Below are positions 9,330-18,366 of a stretch of DNA of 64,000 nucleotides, piece by piece. The notes under the pieces were generated by a model. That model made no database searches. It was given only the letters and a program-made list of their open reading frames with translations, and was not told the origin of the DNA. The translations under genes were made by a program, and so were the position numbers. Each line of letters begins with the position of its first letter. Position 1 is the first letter of the stretch. Source of the stretch: Fuscovulum blasticum DSM 2131 (GTDB taxonomy: Bacteria > Pseudomonadota > Alphaproteobacteria > Rhodobacterales > Rhodobacteraceae); NCBI RefSeq assembly GCF_003034965.1, contig NZ_PZKE01000003.1, forward strand, positions 186,001 through 250,000, in the 5' to 3' direction.

Positions 9330-10274
9330 ATGGCCCTGAACGTTGCCCTGCAGATGGACCCGATCGGGTCGGTCAACATCAATGCGGATTCCACTTTCCG
9401 CATCGGGATCGAGGCACAGGAGCGGGGGCACCGGCTGTTCTACTACACCCCCGACCGGCTGGCCTTTGTCGAAGGCCGGGTGGTCGCGCGGGGCTGGGAC
9501 ATCGAGCTGCGGCGCGAGGTCGGGAACCATGTCAGCTATGGCCCTGAACGCGAAGTCGACCTGTCCGAGATGGATGTGGTCTGGCTGCGGCAGGACCCGC
9601 CCTTCGACATGGGTTACATCACCACGACGCATCTGCTGGAGATGATCCACCCGAAGACGCTTGTGGTGAATGATCCGTTCTGGGTGCGAAACTACCCCGA
9701 GAAACTGCTGGTGCTGCGGTTTGCAGACCTGACCCCGCCGACGACGATTGCGCGTGATCTGGCCACGATCCGGGCCTTCAAGGCGCGGCATGGCGATGTG
9801 ATCCTGAAGCCGCTTTATGGCAATGGCGGTGCGGGGGTGTTCCGGCTGGACGAGAACGACCGCAACCTGACCTCGCTGCACGAGCTGTTCAGTTCGATCA
9901 ACCGCGAACCCCTGGTGGTGCAGAAGTTCCTGCCGGCGGTGTCGAAGGGGGACAAGCGGGTGATTCTGGTGGATGGCGAACCCGTGGGCGCGATCAACCG
10001 GGTGCCACAGCCGGGCGAGACGCGGTCGAACATGCACGCGGGTGGCCGGCCCGAGCCGGTGGGGCTGACCGCGCGGGATCTGGAGATCTGCGCGACCATC
10101 GGGCCGGTCCTGCGGGAAAAGGGCCAGGTCTTCGTGGGCATCGACGTGATCGGGGACTGGCTGACCGAGATCAATGTGACCTCGCCCACCGGGATTCAGG
10201 AGTTGGAGCGGTTCGACGGCACCAATGCCGCGGCGCGGATCTGGGAAGCGATCGAGGCGAAACGGCGCGGATGA
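9330..10274 (+). CDS. gshB: Glutathione synthase
   Basis: ATP-grasp ligase joining gamma-glutamylcysteine and glycine, the last step of glutathione synthesis. The 314 residues match the family length. Recognisable segments are MDPIGSVNI near the N-terminus, [34 protein letters not shown] (ATP-binding loop) and the C-terminal [13 protein letters not shown]. The ATG at 9330 has GGAGGATG immediately upstream. The stop overlaps the start of the next gene by 4 bases, so the two are translationally coupled. Confidence 0.97.
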   Translation: MALNVALQMDPIGSVNINADSTFRIGIEAQERGHRLFYYTPDRLAFVEGRVVARGWDIELRREVGNHVSYGPEREVDLSEMDVVWLRQDPPFDMGYITTTHLLEMIHPKTLVVNDPFWVRNYPEKLLVLRFADLTPPTTIARDLATIRAFKARHGDVILKPLYGNGGAGVFRLDENDRNLTSLHELFSSINREPLVVQKFLPAVSKGDKRVILVDGEPVGAINRVPQPGETRSNMHAGGRPEPVGLTARDLEICATIGPVLREKGQVFVGIDVIGDWLTEINVTSPTGIQELERFDGTNAAARIWEAIEAKRRG

Positions 10275-11158
10275 GCCTGCGCCTGCGTCTGTTCCGTGGT
10301 GTGATGCGCCACGGGATGAAGCCGCTGTTGCGCCGGGCGCGAGGGGTGGGCGGGGCGCGGGCGGGACTGGTTGCCGTTTCTCTGCTGTTCCCGCCGCCCT
10401 TTGGTCCGCGTTCGCGACGCGAGGTGATTGGCGGGGTGCCTTGCCTGCGGCTGACGGGCGGGGATGGGGCCGCCGGGCCGGTCTTGCTGTGGATGCACGG
10501 CGGGTCGCATGTCGCGGGCAGCGCCTTCACCCATCGGGCCATGGTGGGCCGGATCATCCGCGTCGCGGGCGGGCAGGCCGTGCTGCCCGACTATCGCCGC
10601 GCGCCCGAACATCCGGCGCCGGCTGGGTATGACGACGGGGTGCGGGTGCTGGAGGCGCTGTGGGCGGCGGGTGTCGCGCCGGGCCGGATCGTGCTGGGCG
10701 GTGACAGTGCCGGGGGCGGGCTGGCGGCAGGGCTGCTGGCCGAAGCCGAGGCGCGAGGCAAGCCCCCGGGTGGCGTGGTGCTGCTGTCACCCTGGGCCGA
10801 CCTGACGCTGGCAGGCGCGTCGATCCGCAGCAATGCCGCGCGCGAGGCGCTGTTGCCGGCCGAACGGATGCCCGAGATGGTTGATTTGATCCGGGGCGTG
10901 CTTGACCCGGCCGATCCGCGTCTTTCGCCCCTGTTTGCCCGCTGGGCAGGGTCGTGTCCGGCGCTGATCTGCGTTGGCACCACCGAAATCCTGCTGGATG
11001 ATTCGCTGCGGTTGGCCGAGGCGATGCGGCAGGCTGGCGCGCAGGTGGACCTGGTGCGTCAGCCGGGGGCGCCGCATGTGCTGGCCTATCTGGCGCCCTG
11101 GGTGCCCGAGGCGCGGGCCGAAATCCGGCGGATCGCGGCGTTTTTGCGCAGCCTGTAG
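10271..11158 (+). CDS. Alpha/beta hydrolase, hormone-sensitive-lipase (HSL) type
   Basis: 295-residue serine hydrolase of the HSL/esterase IV group. It has the oxyanion-hole motif HGGS at 76-79 (HGGG in most members), the segment [14 protein letters not shown] that follows it in this family, the nucleophile elbow GDSAGG with Ser146, and a late histidine in [10 protein letters not shown]. The substrate is not predictable; such enzymes cleave short-chain esters or amides. It overlaps gshB by 4 bases, so it is expressed with glutathione synthase, though no functional tie is evident. It ends 6 bases from the convergent comM stop. Confidence 0.88.
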   Translation: MSLRLRLFRGVMRHGMKPLLRRARGVGGARAGLVAVSLLFPPPFGPRSRREVIGGVPCLRLTGGDGAAGPVLLWMHGGSHVAGSAFTHRAMVGRIIRVAGGQAVLPDYRRAPEHPAPAGYDDGVRVLEALWAAGVAPGRIVLGGDSAGGGLAAGLLAEAEARGKPPGGVVLLSPWADLTLAGASIRSNAAREALLPAERMPEMVDLIRGVLDPADPRLSPLFARWAGSCPALICVGTTEILLDDSLRLAEAMRQAGAQVDLVRQPGAPHVLAYLAPWVPEARAEIRRIAAFLRSL

Positions 11159-11164
11159 CGGTGG

Positions 11165-12676
11165 TCAGGCCTTGGGGCCGACGGTCAGGCGGAAGCTGAC
11201 CGCCTCGGCCACATGCGGCTGGCGCACGGCGTCCGAACCGTCCAGGTCGGCGATGGTGCGGGCGACGCGCAGGATGCGGTGATAGCCACGGGCCGAAAGC
11301 CCCATGCGTTCGGCAACGCGGGTGATCAGGGCGCGGCCTTCGGTATCGGGGGCGGCAAAGTGATCCAGCGCCTCGCCTTCGAGATCGGCGTTGACGCGGG
11401 CGCCGGTGCCGTCCAGCCGGTCGGATTGCGCGGCGCGGGCGGCGGCGACGCGGGCGGCGATGGTGCCCGAGGGTTCGCCGGTGGCGGGAAGGTCAAGGTC
11501 GGCATAGGCGACGGGGGGCACTTCGACGCGCAGATCGAAGCGGTCCATCAGCGGCCCCGAGATGCGGCCAAGGTAATCTTCGCCGCAGATCGGCGCGCGG
11601 CCGCAGGCGCGGTTCGGGTCGGACAGGTAGCCGCATTTGCAGGGGTTGGCGGCCGCCACCAGCAGGAAACGGCAGGGATAGCGGATATGGGCATTGGCGC
11701 GGGCGACCATGATCTCGCCGGTTTCGATGGGCTGGCGCAGGGTTTCCAGCACGGCGCGGGGAAATTCGGGAAACTCGTCCAGAAACAGCACGCCGTTATG
11801 GGCCAGGCTGATTTCGCCCGGCTTCGCGCCCTTGCCGCCGCCGACAATGGCCGCCATCGAGGCGGTGTGATGCGGTTCGCGGAACGGGCGCTGGCGCGAG
11901 ATGCCGCCTTCGGTCAGAAGGCCAGCGAGCGAATGGATCATCGAGGTTTCCAGCGCCTCGGCGGGCGACAGCGGCGGCAGGATGCCGGGCAGGCGGGCGG
12001 CCAGCATGGACTTGCCCGAGCCGGGGGTGCCGACCATGAACAGGTGGTGGCGCCCGGCGGCGGCAATTTCCAGCGCGCGCTTGGCGCGTTCCTGCCCCTT
12101 CACATCGCGCAGGTCGCGGCCCTGTGGTGCGGCGCGCACCTCGCCGGCCTCGGCGGCGGGCAGTGGGGTCTGGCCGGTGTAATGGCGCACCACCTCGGCC
12201 AGCGATCCGGCGGCGATCACCTCGGTCGTGCCGACCCAGGCCGCCTCGGCCCCGCAGGCGCGGGGGCACAGAAGGGCGCGGCCCTCTTCAGCCGCGGCCA
12301 TGGCGGCGGGCAGGGCGCCAAGCACCGGCATCAGCCGGCCATCCAGCGACAGTTCCCCCAGGGCGACGGTGTGCTCCACCTCATCCTTGGGAAGGATGTC
12401 CAGCGCGGCCAGCAGGGCCAGCGCGATGGGCAGGTCGAAATGGCTGCCCTCTTTCGGCAGATCGGCAGGGGCCAGGTTCACCGTGATACGCCGGTTCGGC
12501 AGGGCGATGGACAGCGCCTGAAGCGCGGCGCGGATACGTTCCTTGGCCTCGCTGACCGCCTTGTCGGGCAGGCCGACAAGGTTGAAGGCGGCCGTGCCGG
12601 CGGCAAGGGCGCATTGTACCTCAACCATCCGGGCCTCGACCCCTTCGAAGGCCACCGTATAGGCCTTGGCCACCAT
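11165..12676 (-). CDS. comM: YifB/ComM family Mg-chelatase-like AAA+ ATPase
   Basis: 503-residue protein. The N-terminal Lon-protease-like domain (ITVNLAPADLPKEGSHFDLP) is followed by an AAA+ module: Walker A GTPGSGKS at 216-223 and Walker B FLDE at 298-301. The C-terminal part has the cysteine cluster CKCGYLSDPNRACGRAPIC and the GPLMDRFDL sequence of Mg-chelatase-like ATPases. ComM is a hexameric branch-migration helicase that helps integrate incoming DNA in natural transformation, but homologues occur in many non-competent bacteria. The ATG at 12676 is normal for the family. Confidence 0.92.
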   Translation of the reverse strand: MVAKAYTVAFEGVEARMVEVQCALAAGTAAFNLVGLPDKAVSEAKERIRAALQALSIALPNRRITVNLAPADLPKEGSHFDLPIALALLAALDILPKDEVEHTVALGELSLDGRLMPVLGALPAAMAAAEEGRALLCPRACGAEAAWVGTTEVIAAGSLAEVVRHYTGQTPLPAAEAGEVRAAPQGRDLRDVKGQERAKRALEIAAAGRHHLFMVGTPGSGKSMLAARLPGILPPLSPAEALETSMIHSLAGLLTEGGISRQRPFREPHHTASMAAIVGGGKGAKPGEISLAHNGVLFLDEFPEFPRAVLETLRQPIETGEIMVARANAHIRYPCRFLLVAAANPCKCGYLSDPNRACGRAPICGEDYLGRISGPLMDRFDLRVEVPPVAYADLDLPATGEPSGTIAARVAAARAAQSDRLDGTGARVNADLEGEALDHFAAPDTEGRALITRVAERMGLSARGYHRILRVARTIADLDGSDAVRQPHVAEAVSFRLTVGPKA

Positions 12677-12761
12677 TCCCGCGCCCCGCTTAACTTTGGT
12701 TAATCCTTAGCGGGCAAATGGTTAGCGAATGGTAAACGCCTGTGGCCGGATCAGCCCCGGA

Positions 12762-13646
12762 TCAGGGGGCCGTCTCGCCCCGGTAAAGCGCCATGAACCT
12801 GGGCCAGGCCTCGGGGTCGGCGGCGGTCTTGTCGCGGCAGAAGGCGTTGCAGAAGCCGAAGCGACGACCGGCCAGTTCCAGCACATGGGTGACGGGGCCA
12901 CCGGAATAGGGGCAGGCGGCGTTTTCCGCCTCGGTTCCCGCAACGGGGTGCGCCGGCAGCGGCACCGGGCCGGGCCAGTCGCGCCGGGGCCAGTCGCGGC
13001 GGTAGAAATCCTGATCGGCGCCGTCAACCAGCCCCATCGCCCGCCAGCGGCGGAAGGAGGGGTGGCAGAGGTGGGCATTCACATAGGCGGTGGCCATGGG
13101 GCCAACCGGCAGGTTGTAGCCCGCGATCCGCGCCGCGACCGGGGCGAAGAACACATCGGCCGCCGAGTAGCCGCCGCACAGCCAGGGCGTGCGCGATCCG
13201 GTCGCCTCGCGCGCCCAGGTCCAGATGGTTTCCAGCCGGGCCAGATCGGCCAGCACCGGGGGCGGCGGATCGCAGTCGGTATAGCTGACGCGCAGGTTCA
13301 TCGGGCAATGGGTGCGCAGCGCGGAAAACCCGGCGTGCATTTCCGCCGCCAGCACCCGCGCCACGGCACGGTGTTCGGGATCGGCGGGCCAAAGGCTGGC
13401 CTCGGGGTGGCGCGAGGCAAGTTCTTCGGCAATCGCCAGCGATTCCGGGACGACGGTTCCGGCGGGGGTGCGCAGGGTGGGCGCGGTGCGGGCGGGGGGA
13501 AAATCGCGCAGAAGGGTGGGCAGTTCGTCGGTGTAAAGCCGCGCCTGCAGGGTTTTCACCGGAATGTCGAAGGCATCAAACAGCAGCCAGCCGCGCAAGG
13601 ACCAACTGGAATAGCCGCGGTCACCGATCACGAGGGTATAGGTCAA
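12762..13646 (-). CDS. Glutathione S-transferase family protein with C-terminal cysteine (YHS-like) domain
   Basis: 294-residue protein, about 70 longer than a plain GST. Residues 1-80 are a thioredoxin-like GST N-domain (GDRGYSSWSLRGW) and 90-205 an all-helical GST C-domain. The tail at 240-290 reads ENAACPYSGGPV...GRRFGFCNAFCRDK...DPEAWPRFM, with Cys245, Cys266 and Cys270. This spacing resembles YHS/TRASH metal-binding modules. I infer a GST fused to a small metal-binding domain; the electrophile or metal is unknown. The ATG at 13646 follows GGAGACGGG. It lies downstream of the cobalamin pair on the same strand but 79 bases away. Confidence 0.82.
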   Translation of the reverse strand: MTYTLVIGDRGYSSWSLRGWLLFDAFDIPVKTLQARLYTDELPTLLRDFPPARTAPTLRTPAGTVVPESLAIAEELASRHPEASLWPADPEHRAVARVLAAEMHAGFSALRTHCPMNLRVSYTDCDPPPPVLADLARLETIWTWAREATGSRTPWLCGGYSAADVFFAPVAARIAGYNLPVGPMATAYVNAHLCHPSFRRWRAMGLVDGADQDFYRRDWPRRDWPGPVPLPAHPVAGTEAENAACPYSGGPVTHVLELAGRRFGFCNAFCRDKTAADPEAWPRFMALYRGETAP

Positions 13647-13725
13647 AGTCCCGTCTCCTTGAATTCGGCGCCGACGCTAGCCGCAGCCGGTCATCGTGCA
13701 AAGCGATGAATTCTGACTGGGGCCA

Positions 13726-14283
13726 TCACGCGATGTGATTGATCGCCCGGACGGCACAGGTGGGGCCGAAGTCGATGCAGGTTACCGAGAGCGGGTCGAT
13801 CCGATGCGCGAAGGCGGCCAAGGGGGATAGGCCTTCGGCCAGTTGCAGCGCGGCGACGATGGGGCCGAAATGGGCCACCACAATCACCTCGGGCCGGTCG
13901 GACAGCCGGCCGATGGCTGCATGGACGCGGGCCGTCAGCCGGTTCCAGCTTTCGCCGCCCGGGGGGCAGGTGTCGCCGGGATCATCCCAGAAGGCGCGGG
14001 CGGCGGCCTGATCCTCGATCTCGTCCCAGGGCCGCAGTTCCCAGGCGCCGAAGTTCAGTTCGCGCCAGTCCGGGTCATGCGGCAGGCGGGGGCGGGGGGC
14101 CAGGGCATCGGCGGTGGCGACGGCGCGCGACAGGTCGGACGACAGCACCGGCGCATCGGCCGGCAGGTGGGCGTTCAGCCGGGCAATGGCCGCATGGTCC
14201 GACAGGTCGGCCGGCAGGTCGGACCAACCGACCATGGTTTTCGCATGGGTCGGGCCGTGGCGCACCAGCCAGAGCCGCGTCAT
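13726..14283 (-). CDS. Histidine phosphatase family protein, possible alpha-ribazole phosphatase
   Basis: 185-residue phosphoglycerate-mutase-like phosphatase. The catalytic RHG is at residues 8-10 (LWLVRHGPTHAKT), a second His lies in VVAHFGPIVAAL, and an acidic pair in WRELNFGAWE. CobC-type phosphatases in this superfamily dephosphorylate alpha-ribazole phosphate in cobalamin assembly. That role is inferred from the 4-base overlap with cobU directly upstream. The motif alone does not distinguish CobC from other histidine phosphatases. Confidence 0.85.
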   Translation of the reverse strand: MTRLWLVRHGPTHAKTMVGWSDLPADLSDHAAIARLNAHLPADAPVLSSDLSRAVATADALAPRPRLPHDPDWRELNFGAWELRPWDEIEDQAAARAFWDDPGDTCPPGGESWNRLTARVHAAIGRLSDRPEVIVVAHFGPIVAALQLAEGLSPLAAFAHRIDPLSVTCIDFGPTCAVRAINHIA

Positions 14284-14831
14284 GGCAGCCGGCCTTTCAG
14301 GGCCAGTGGCAGCCCCGCAATCACCACGACCACCAGCCCGGCCAGCGCGGCAAGCCGCTGGTTCAGACGGCCCTGTTCATCGCGGAAGGCGCGGGCAAGG
14401 GCATTTTCGGGAACGATGCCCCAGCCCACTTCGTTGGTGACGACGATCACCGGGCCGGGGCAGGCGGCCAGGGCGGCCAGCAGCCGGTCCGCTTCGGCGG
14501 CAAGATCGTGTTCGGCCAGCAGGTGATTGGTCAGCCAGAGGGTGGCGCAGTCGATCAGGGTCACGCTGCCCGCGGGGGCTGCGGCCAGCGCGGGGCCAAG
14601 GTCAAGCGGGGCTTCGATGGTTTCCCAGCCGTCGCCCCGGTCTTCGATATGGCGGGCAATGCGGGCGGCCATCTCGTCATCCCAGACGGTGGCGGTGGCG
14701 ATGTAGCGCCGGGCAAGGCCGGTGCCGCGCGCCAGCCGTTCCGCCTGATGCGATTTGCCTGACCGCGCGCCGCCGGTGACCAGCGTCAGGGCGGGCAGGG
14801 AAAAAATGGGGGTATCGGGTGATCCGGTCAC
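14280..14831 (-). CDS. cobU: Adenosylcobinamide kinase/adenosylcobinamide-phosphate guanylyltransferase
   Basis: 183-residue bifunctional enzyme (CobU/CobP) that phosphorylates adenosylcobinamide and then attaches GMP, in nucleotide-loop assembly of vitamin B12. The Walker A motif GGARSGKS is at residues 20-27, followed by HQAERLA and RRYIATATVWDDEMAARI as in the family; VIVVTNEVGWGIVPEN is a late hallmark. The start is a GTG at 14831. It shares an ATGA overlap with the phosphatase gene downstream and diverges from rpoH, whose likely promoter overlaps this gene's first codons. Confidence 0.95.
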   Translation of the reverse strand: MTGSPDTPIFSLPALTLVTGGARSGKSHQAERLARGTGLARRYIATATVWDDEMAARIARHIEDRGDGWETIEAPLDLGPALAAAPAGSVTLIDCATLWLTNHLLAEHDLAAEADRLLAALAACPGPVIVVTNEVGWGIVPENALARAFRDEQGRLNQRLAALAGLVVVVIAGLPLALKGRLP

Positions 14832-14846
14832 GGGGGGCCTGCGTAG
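14820..14846 (+). promoter_or_regulatory. Candidate extracytoplasmic-sigma (RpoE-like) promoter of rpoH
   Basis: TGATCC at 14820-14825 and GCGTAG at 14841-14846, 15 bases apart, about 55 bases before the rpoH ATG. TGATCC is, from memory, the -35 consensus of the RpoE/ChrR singlet-oxygen regulon in Rhodobacter, where an rpoH gene is a known target. The -10 match is weak, so this is tentative. Confidence 0.35.
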
Positions 14847-14899
14847 AAGAGGTCGAACGTCGGCAGGTCTGCCGCGCAGGCTACCGGGTGGGGGTTGTC

Positions 14900-15778
14900 A
14901 TGGCGCTTGACGGATATAGCGAAGTCGGACTGTCTCGCCAAGCGATGCGGGCCGAGCTTCTGGATGCGGAAACCGAGCTTGCCCTGGCGCGGGCCTGGCG
15001 CGACCAGCGCGACGAACGGGCCCTGCACCGGCTGATCACGGCCTATATGCGGCTGGCAATCAGCATGGCGGGGCGGTTCCGGCGCTATGGCGCCCCGATG
15101 AACGATCTGATTCAGGAGGCAAGCCTTGGCCTGATGAAGGCAGCGGAAAAGTTCGACCCGGATCGCGGGGTGCGGTTCTCGACCTATGCGGTGTGGTGGA
15201 TCAAGGCCAGCATCCAGGACTATGTGATGCGGAACTGGTCGCTGGTCCGGACAGGATCGACCAGCAGCCAGAAATCGCTGTTCTTCAACCTGCGCCGCGT
15301 GCAGGCCAAGCTGGAACGCGAAGCCATCGCGCGCGGCGAGGCGCTGGACCAGTTGCGCCTGCGTAAAATGGTGGCCGAAGAGATCGGCGTGCCGGTGGGC
15401 GATGTCGAGATGATGGAAGGACGTCTGTCGGGATCGGACTATTCGCTGAACGCGATGCAATCGGCCGACGAGGACGGCCGCGAATGGATTGACGCGCTGG
15501 AAGATGACGGCCCGCAGGCGCAGGATCATGTCGAGGCATCGCATGACGGGGCGCAGTTGCGGCAGTGGCTGGACCGCGCGATGGACGGGCTGAACCCGCG
15601 CGAGCGGTTCATCGTGGCCGAGCGCCAGTTGCGCGATGACCCCCGCACGCTGGAATCGCTGGGCGAAGAGCTGGGGTTGTCGAAAGAGCGGGTGCGTCAG
15701 CTTGAAGCGGCGGCGTTCACGAAACTGCGCCGCAGTCTTGAAGCCCAGTCCCGAGAGGTGCATCACTTCCTCGCATGA
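14900..15778 (+). CDS. rpoH: RNA polymerase sigma factor RpoH (sigma-32 family)
   Basis: 292-residue alternative sigma factor of the heat-shock class. Region 2 is intact (DLIQEASLGLMKAAEKFDPDRG at about 69-90, then FSTYAVWWIKASIQDYV). The diagnostic RpoH box QKSLFFNLR is at 124-132, and region 4.2 carries LGEELGLSKERVRQLE near the C-terminus. Rhodobacterales usually hold two RpoH proteins. The neighbourhood (chaN, coaBC, dut) suggests the stress-type RpoHII, but the sequence alone does not settle it. The ATG at 14900 is preferred over an upstream in-frame ATG that overlaps cobU. Its stop overlaps chaN by 4 bases. Confidence 0.93.
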   Translation: MALDGYSEVGLSRQAMRAELLDAETELALARAWRDQRDERALHRLITAYMRLAISMAGRFRRYGAPMNDLIQEASLGLMKAAEKFDPDRGVRFSTYAVWWIKASIQDYVMRNWSLVRTGSTSSQKSLFFNLRRVQAKLEREAIARGEALDQLRLRKMVAEEIGVPVGDVEMMEGRLSGSDYSLNAMQSADEDGREWIDALEDDGPQAQDHVEASHDGAQLRQWLDRAMDGLNPRERFIVAERQLRDDPRTLESLGEELGLSKERVRQLEAAAFTKLRRSLEAQSREVHHFLA

Positions 15779-16578
15779 GGAAATATGCCCTGATTGCCGC
15801 GCTGGCGGCCCCGCTTCCCGCCCTTGCCCAGATTGATCCGCCGCCCGGGATGGATGTCTATGTTCTGGGCGAAATCCATGACAATCCGGCACATCATGCC
15901 GAACAGGCCCGGCTTGTGGGCGTAATCGCGCCGCAGGCCGTGGTGTGGGAAATGCTGTTGCCTGCGCAGGTGACGTCCGCCGAAGGCGTGGATCGCACCG
16001 ATGCCGTGGCGTTGGAGGCTGCGCTGCAATGGAAAGGGTCCGGCTGGCCGGATTTTGCCATGTATGCGCCGATCTTTGCCGCCGCAGGGCCGGCCCTGCA
16101 TCTGGGCGGGGCGGTGCCGAAGGACGCCTTGTCAAAGGCCGTGAAGAACGGTGCGGCGGCGGTCGTCGGCCCCGAGGTGGCTGCGCTGTGGGGGCTAGGG
16201 CCGCTGACCCCCGACGACCAGGCGGCGCGCGAGGCCGACCAGCAGGAGGCGCATTGCAACGCCCTGCCCGAAGCCATGCTGCCGGGCATGGTCGAGGCGC
16301 AACGGCTGCGCGATCAGACGATGGCGGCGGCGGCTGTTGTGGCGGTGGCCGAGGGCCGGCGCCCGGTCGTCATCATCACCGGCAGCGGCCATGCCCGCAA
16401 GGATCAGGCGATTCCGGCGATGATCGCGCAGGCGGCTCCGGGGCTGAAGGTCTGGTCGCTGGGGCAGGCCGAGGCCGATCCGGGGCCGGATGCGCCCTAT
16501 GACGCGGTGAATGTCACCGCCCCCGCGCCGCGCGAAGACCCCTGTCTGGCCTTCACCGGCCAATCCTCAGGCGGTTGA
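15775..16578 (+). CDS. ChaN family haem-binding-type exported protein
   Basis: 267-residue protein with a signal peptide (MRKYALIAALAAPLPALA). The conserved DUF399/ChaN signature VLGEIHDNPAHHAEQA is at about 30-45, and SGHARKDQAIP lies near the C-terminus. ChaN of Campylobacter binds stacked haems and is linked to iron uptake. There is no lipobox cysteine after the signal, so this member looks periplasmic rather than lipid-anchored. ATGA overlap with rpoH places it in the stress-sigma operon, and coaBC follows. Confidence 0.85.
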   Translation: MRKYALIAALAAPLPALAQIDPPPGMDVYVLGEIHDNPAHHAEQARLVGVIAPQAVVWEMLLPAQVTSAEGVDRTDAVALEAALQWKGSGWPDFAMYAPIFAAAGPALHLGGAVPKDALSKAVKNGAAAVVGPEVAALWGLGPLTPDDQAAREADQQEAHCNALPEAMLPGMVEAQRLRDQTMAAAAVVAVAEGRRPVVIITGSGHARKDQAIPAMIAQAAPGLKVWSLGQAEADPGPDAPYDAVNVTAPAPREDPCLAFTGQSSGG

Positions 16579-16628
16579 GTTTGCCGCCGCCCGGCCCTAA
16601 CGTTCGGGGGCAGGACAAGGGGCGGGTG

Positions 16629-17822
16629 ATGCTGGCAGGCAAGCGCATATTGTTGATCGTTGGTGGCGGGATTGCCGCCTACAAGGCGCTGGAACTGGTG
16701 CGTCTGCTGAAGAAGGCCGGGGCTACCGTATCGCCGGTGCTGACGCGGGCGGGGGCCGAGTTTGTCACGCCCCTGTCGCTGTCGGCACTGGCGGGTGAAA
16801 AGCTGCATCAGGATCTGTTCGATCTGGGGGATGAGGCCGAGATGGGCCATATCCAGCTTAGCCGGGCGGCGGATCTGCTGGTCGTGGCCCCGGCAACGGC
16901 GGATCTGATGGCCAAGATGGCCACCGGCCGGGCCGATGACTTGGCCTCGACCCTGCTGCTGGCGACCGACAAGCGGGTGCTGGTTGCCCCCGCGATGAAC
17001 GTGCGGATGTGGACGCATCCGGCAACGCAGCGCAACCTGGCCACCCTGCGCGGCGACGGGGTGCTGATGGTCGGGCCGGACGAGGGCGAGATGGCCTGTG
17101 GCGAATACGGGCCGGGCCGGATGGCCGAGCCGGTGGCGATTCTGGCCGCCATTGACGCGGCACTGGGGGGCGGGCCGCTGGCGGGGCGGCATGTTCTGGT
17201 GACCTCTGGCCCGACGCATGAACCCATTGATCCGGTGCGCTATATCGCGAACCGCTCTTCGGGCGCGCAGGGCACGGCGATTGCGGCGGCGCTGCGCGAT
17301 CTGGGGGCCAGGGTCACGTTCGTCACCGGAACGGCTGAAGTGCCCCCGCCGCAGGGCGTGACAGTGGTCCGGGTGGAAACGGCCGCGCAGATGCTGGCGG
17401 CTGTGCAGGCCGCACTGCCCGCCGAGGCGGCGGTGATGGCGGCGGCGGTGGCCGACTGGCGTGTCGCCAATGCGGCGGGGCAGAAGATGAAGAAGGACGG
17501 CACTGGCCAGCCGCCCGCGCTGGAATTTGCCGAGAACCCCGACATTCTGGCGACCGTCTCGCAAGGGGCGCAAAGGCCGCGTCTGGTGGTGGGCTTCGCC
17601 GCCGAAACGACGGATGTGCTGGCCCATGCCACGGCGAAACGCGCCCGCAAGGGCTGTGACTGGATCGTGGCGAATGATGTGTCGCCGGCAACGGGCATCA
17701 TGGGGGGCAGCGAAAACGCGGTCACGCTGATCAGCGCCGAGGGGGCCGAAAGCTGGCCGCGCATGGCCAAGGATGCGGTGGCACGCCGGCTGGCCGCCCG
17801 GATTGCCGAGGCGCTGGCATGA
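16629..17822 (+). CDS. coaBC: Phosphopantothenoylcysteine decarboxylase/phosphopantothenate--cysteine ligase
   Basis: 397-residue bifunctional enzyme of coenzyme A synthesis. The N-terminal CoaC flavoprotein half has [16 protein letters not shown], the FMN/substrate motif PAMNVRMW, and the catalytic cysteine in [10 protein letters not shown]. The C-terminal CoaB half begins about residue 185 with [18 protein letters not shown] and SSGAQG. The ATG at 16629 (MLAGKRILL) is chosen over an in-frame frame opening at 16575 because it starts right before the flavin fold. dut follows after 61 bases. Confidence 0.96.
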   Translation: MLAGKRILLIVGGGIAAYKALELVRLLKKAGATVSPVLTRAGAEFVTPLSLSALAGEKLHQDLFDLGDEAEMGHIQLSRAADLLVVAPATADLMAKMATGRADDLASTLLLATDKRVLVAPAMNVRMWTHPATQRNLATLRGDGVLMVGPDEGEMACGEYGPGRMAEPVAILAAIDAALGGGPLAGRHVLVTSGPTHEPIDPVRYIANRSSGAQGTAIAAALRDLGARVTFVTGTAEVPPPQGVTVVRVETAAQMLAAVQAALPAEAAVMAAAVADWRVANAAGQKMKKDGTGQPPALEFAENPDILATVSQGAQRPRLVVGFAAETTDVLAHATAKRARKGCDWIVANDVSPATGIMGGSENAVTLISAEGAESWPRMAKDAVARRLAARIAEALA

Positions 17823-17883
17823 GTGGGGCCGATGTCCGGGCAGAAATTGGACCGGAGGCTCTGAAAACCCCGGGGCGCGCGCG

Positions 17884-18366
17884 ATGACGGCGGTGGTGCG
17901 TATCCTGCGGGAGGACTGGGCCGATCCGTCGCTTCCCTTGCCCGCCTATCAGACAGCAGGCGCGGCGGGTGCGGACATCTGTGCCAATTTCCCCGAGGCT
18001 GACCGCGCGGCGGGCCTGACGCTGGCGCCGATGCAGCGGGCAATCTGCCCCACCGGCCTGCGGGTGGCGATACCCGAGGGGTATGAGATGCAGATCCGCC
18101 CGCGCTCGGGCCTTGCCACGAAGCACGGGATTACCCTGCCGAACACGCCCGGCACCATCGACAGCGATTATCGCGGCCCCTTGGGCGTGGCGCTGGTGAA
18201 CCTTGGGGCCGCGCCTTACACCATTCACCACGGCGACCGCATCGCGCAGGCGGTGGTGGCGCCGGTGGTGCAGGCGCGCTTTCATCTGGTGCAGGCGCTG
18301 GACAGCACGGCGCGCGGCGAGGGCGGTTTCGGATCGACCGGGTTCGATACCCCCGGCAAGCGATGA
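17884..18366 (+). CDS. dut: dUTP diphosphatase
   Basis: 160-residue trimeric dUTPase that hydrolyses dUTP to dUMP and pyrophosphate, keeping uracil out of DNA and feeding dTMP synthesis. All five family motifs are visible in order: [34 protein letters not shown] and the C-terminal GFGSTG. The ATG at 17884 follows a GC-rich leader without a strong ribosome-binding site. The stop overlaps the next gene by 4 bases. coaBC-dut adjacency is widespread in proteobacteria. Confidence 0.97.
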   Translation: MTAVVRILREDWADPSLPLPAYQTAGAAGADICANFPEADRAAGLTLAPMQRAICPTGLRVAIPEGYEMQIRPRSGLATKHGITLPNTPGTIDSDYRGPLGVALVNLGAAPYTIHHGDRIAQAVVAPVVQARFHLVQALDSTARGEGGFGSTGFDTPGKR

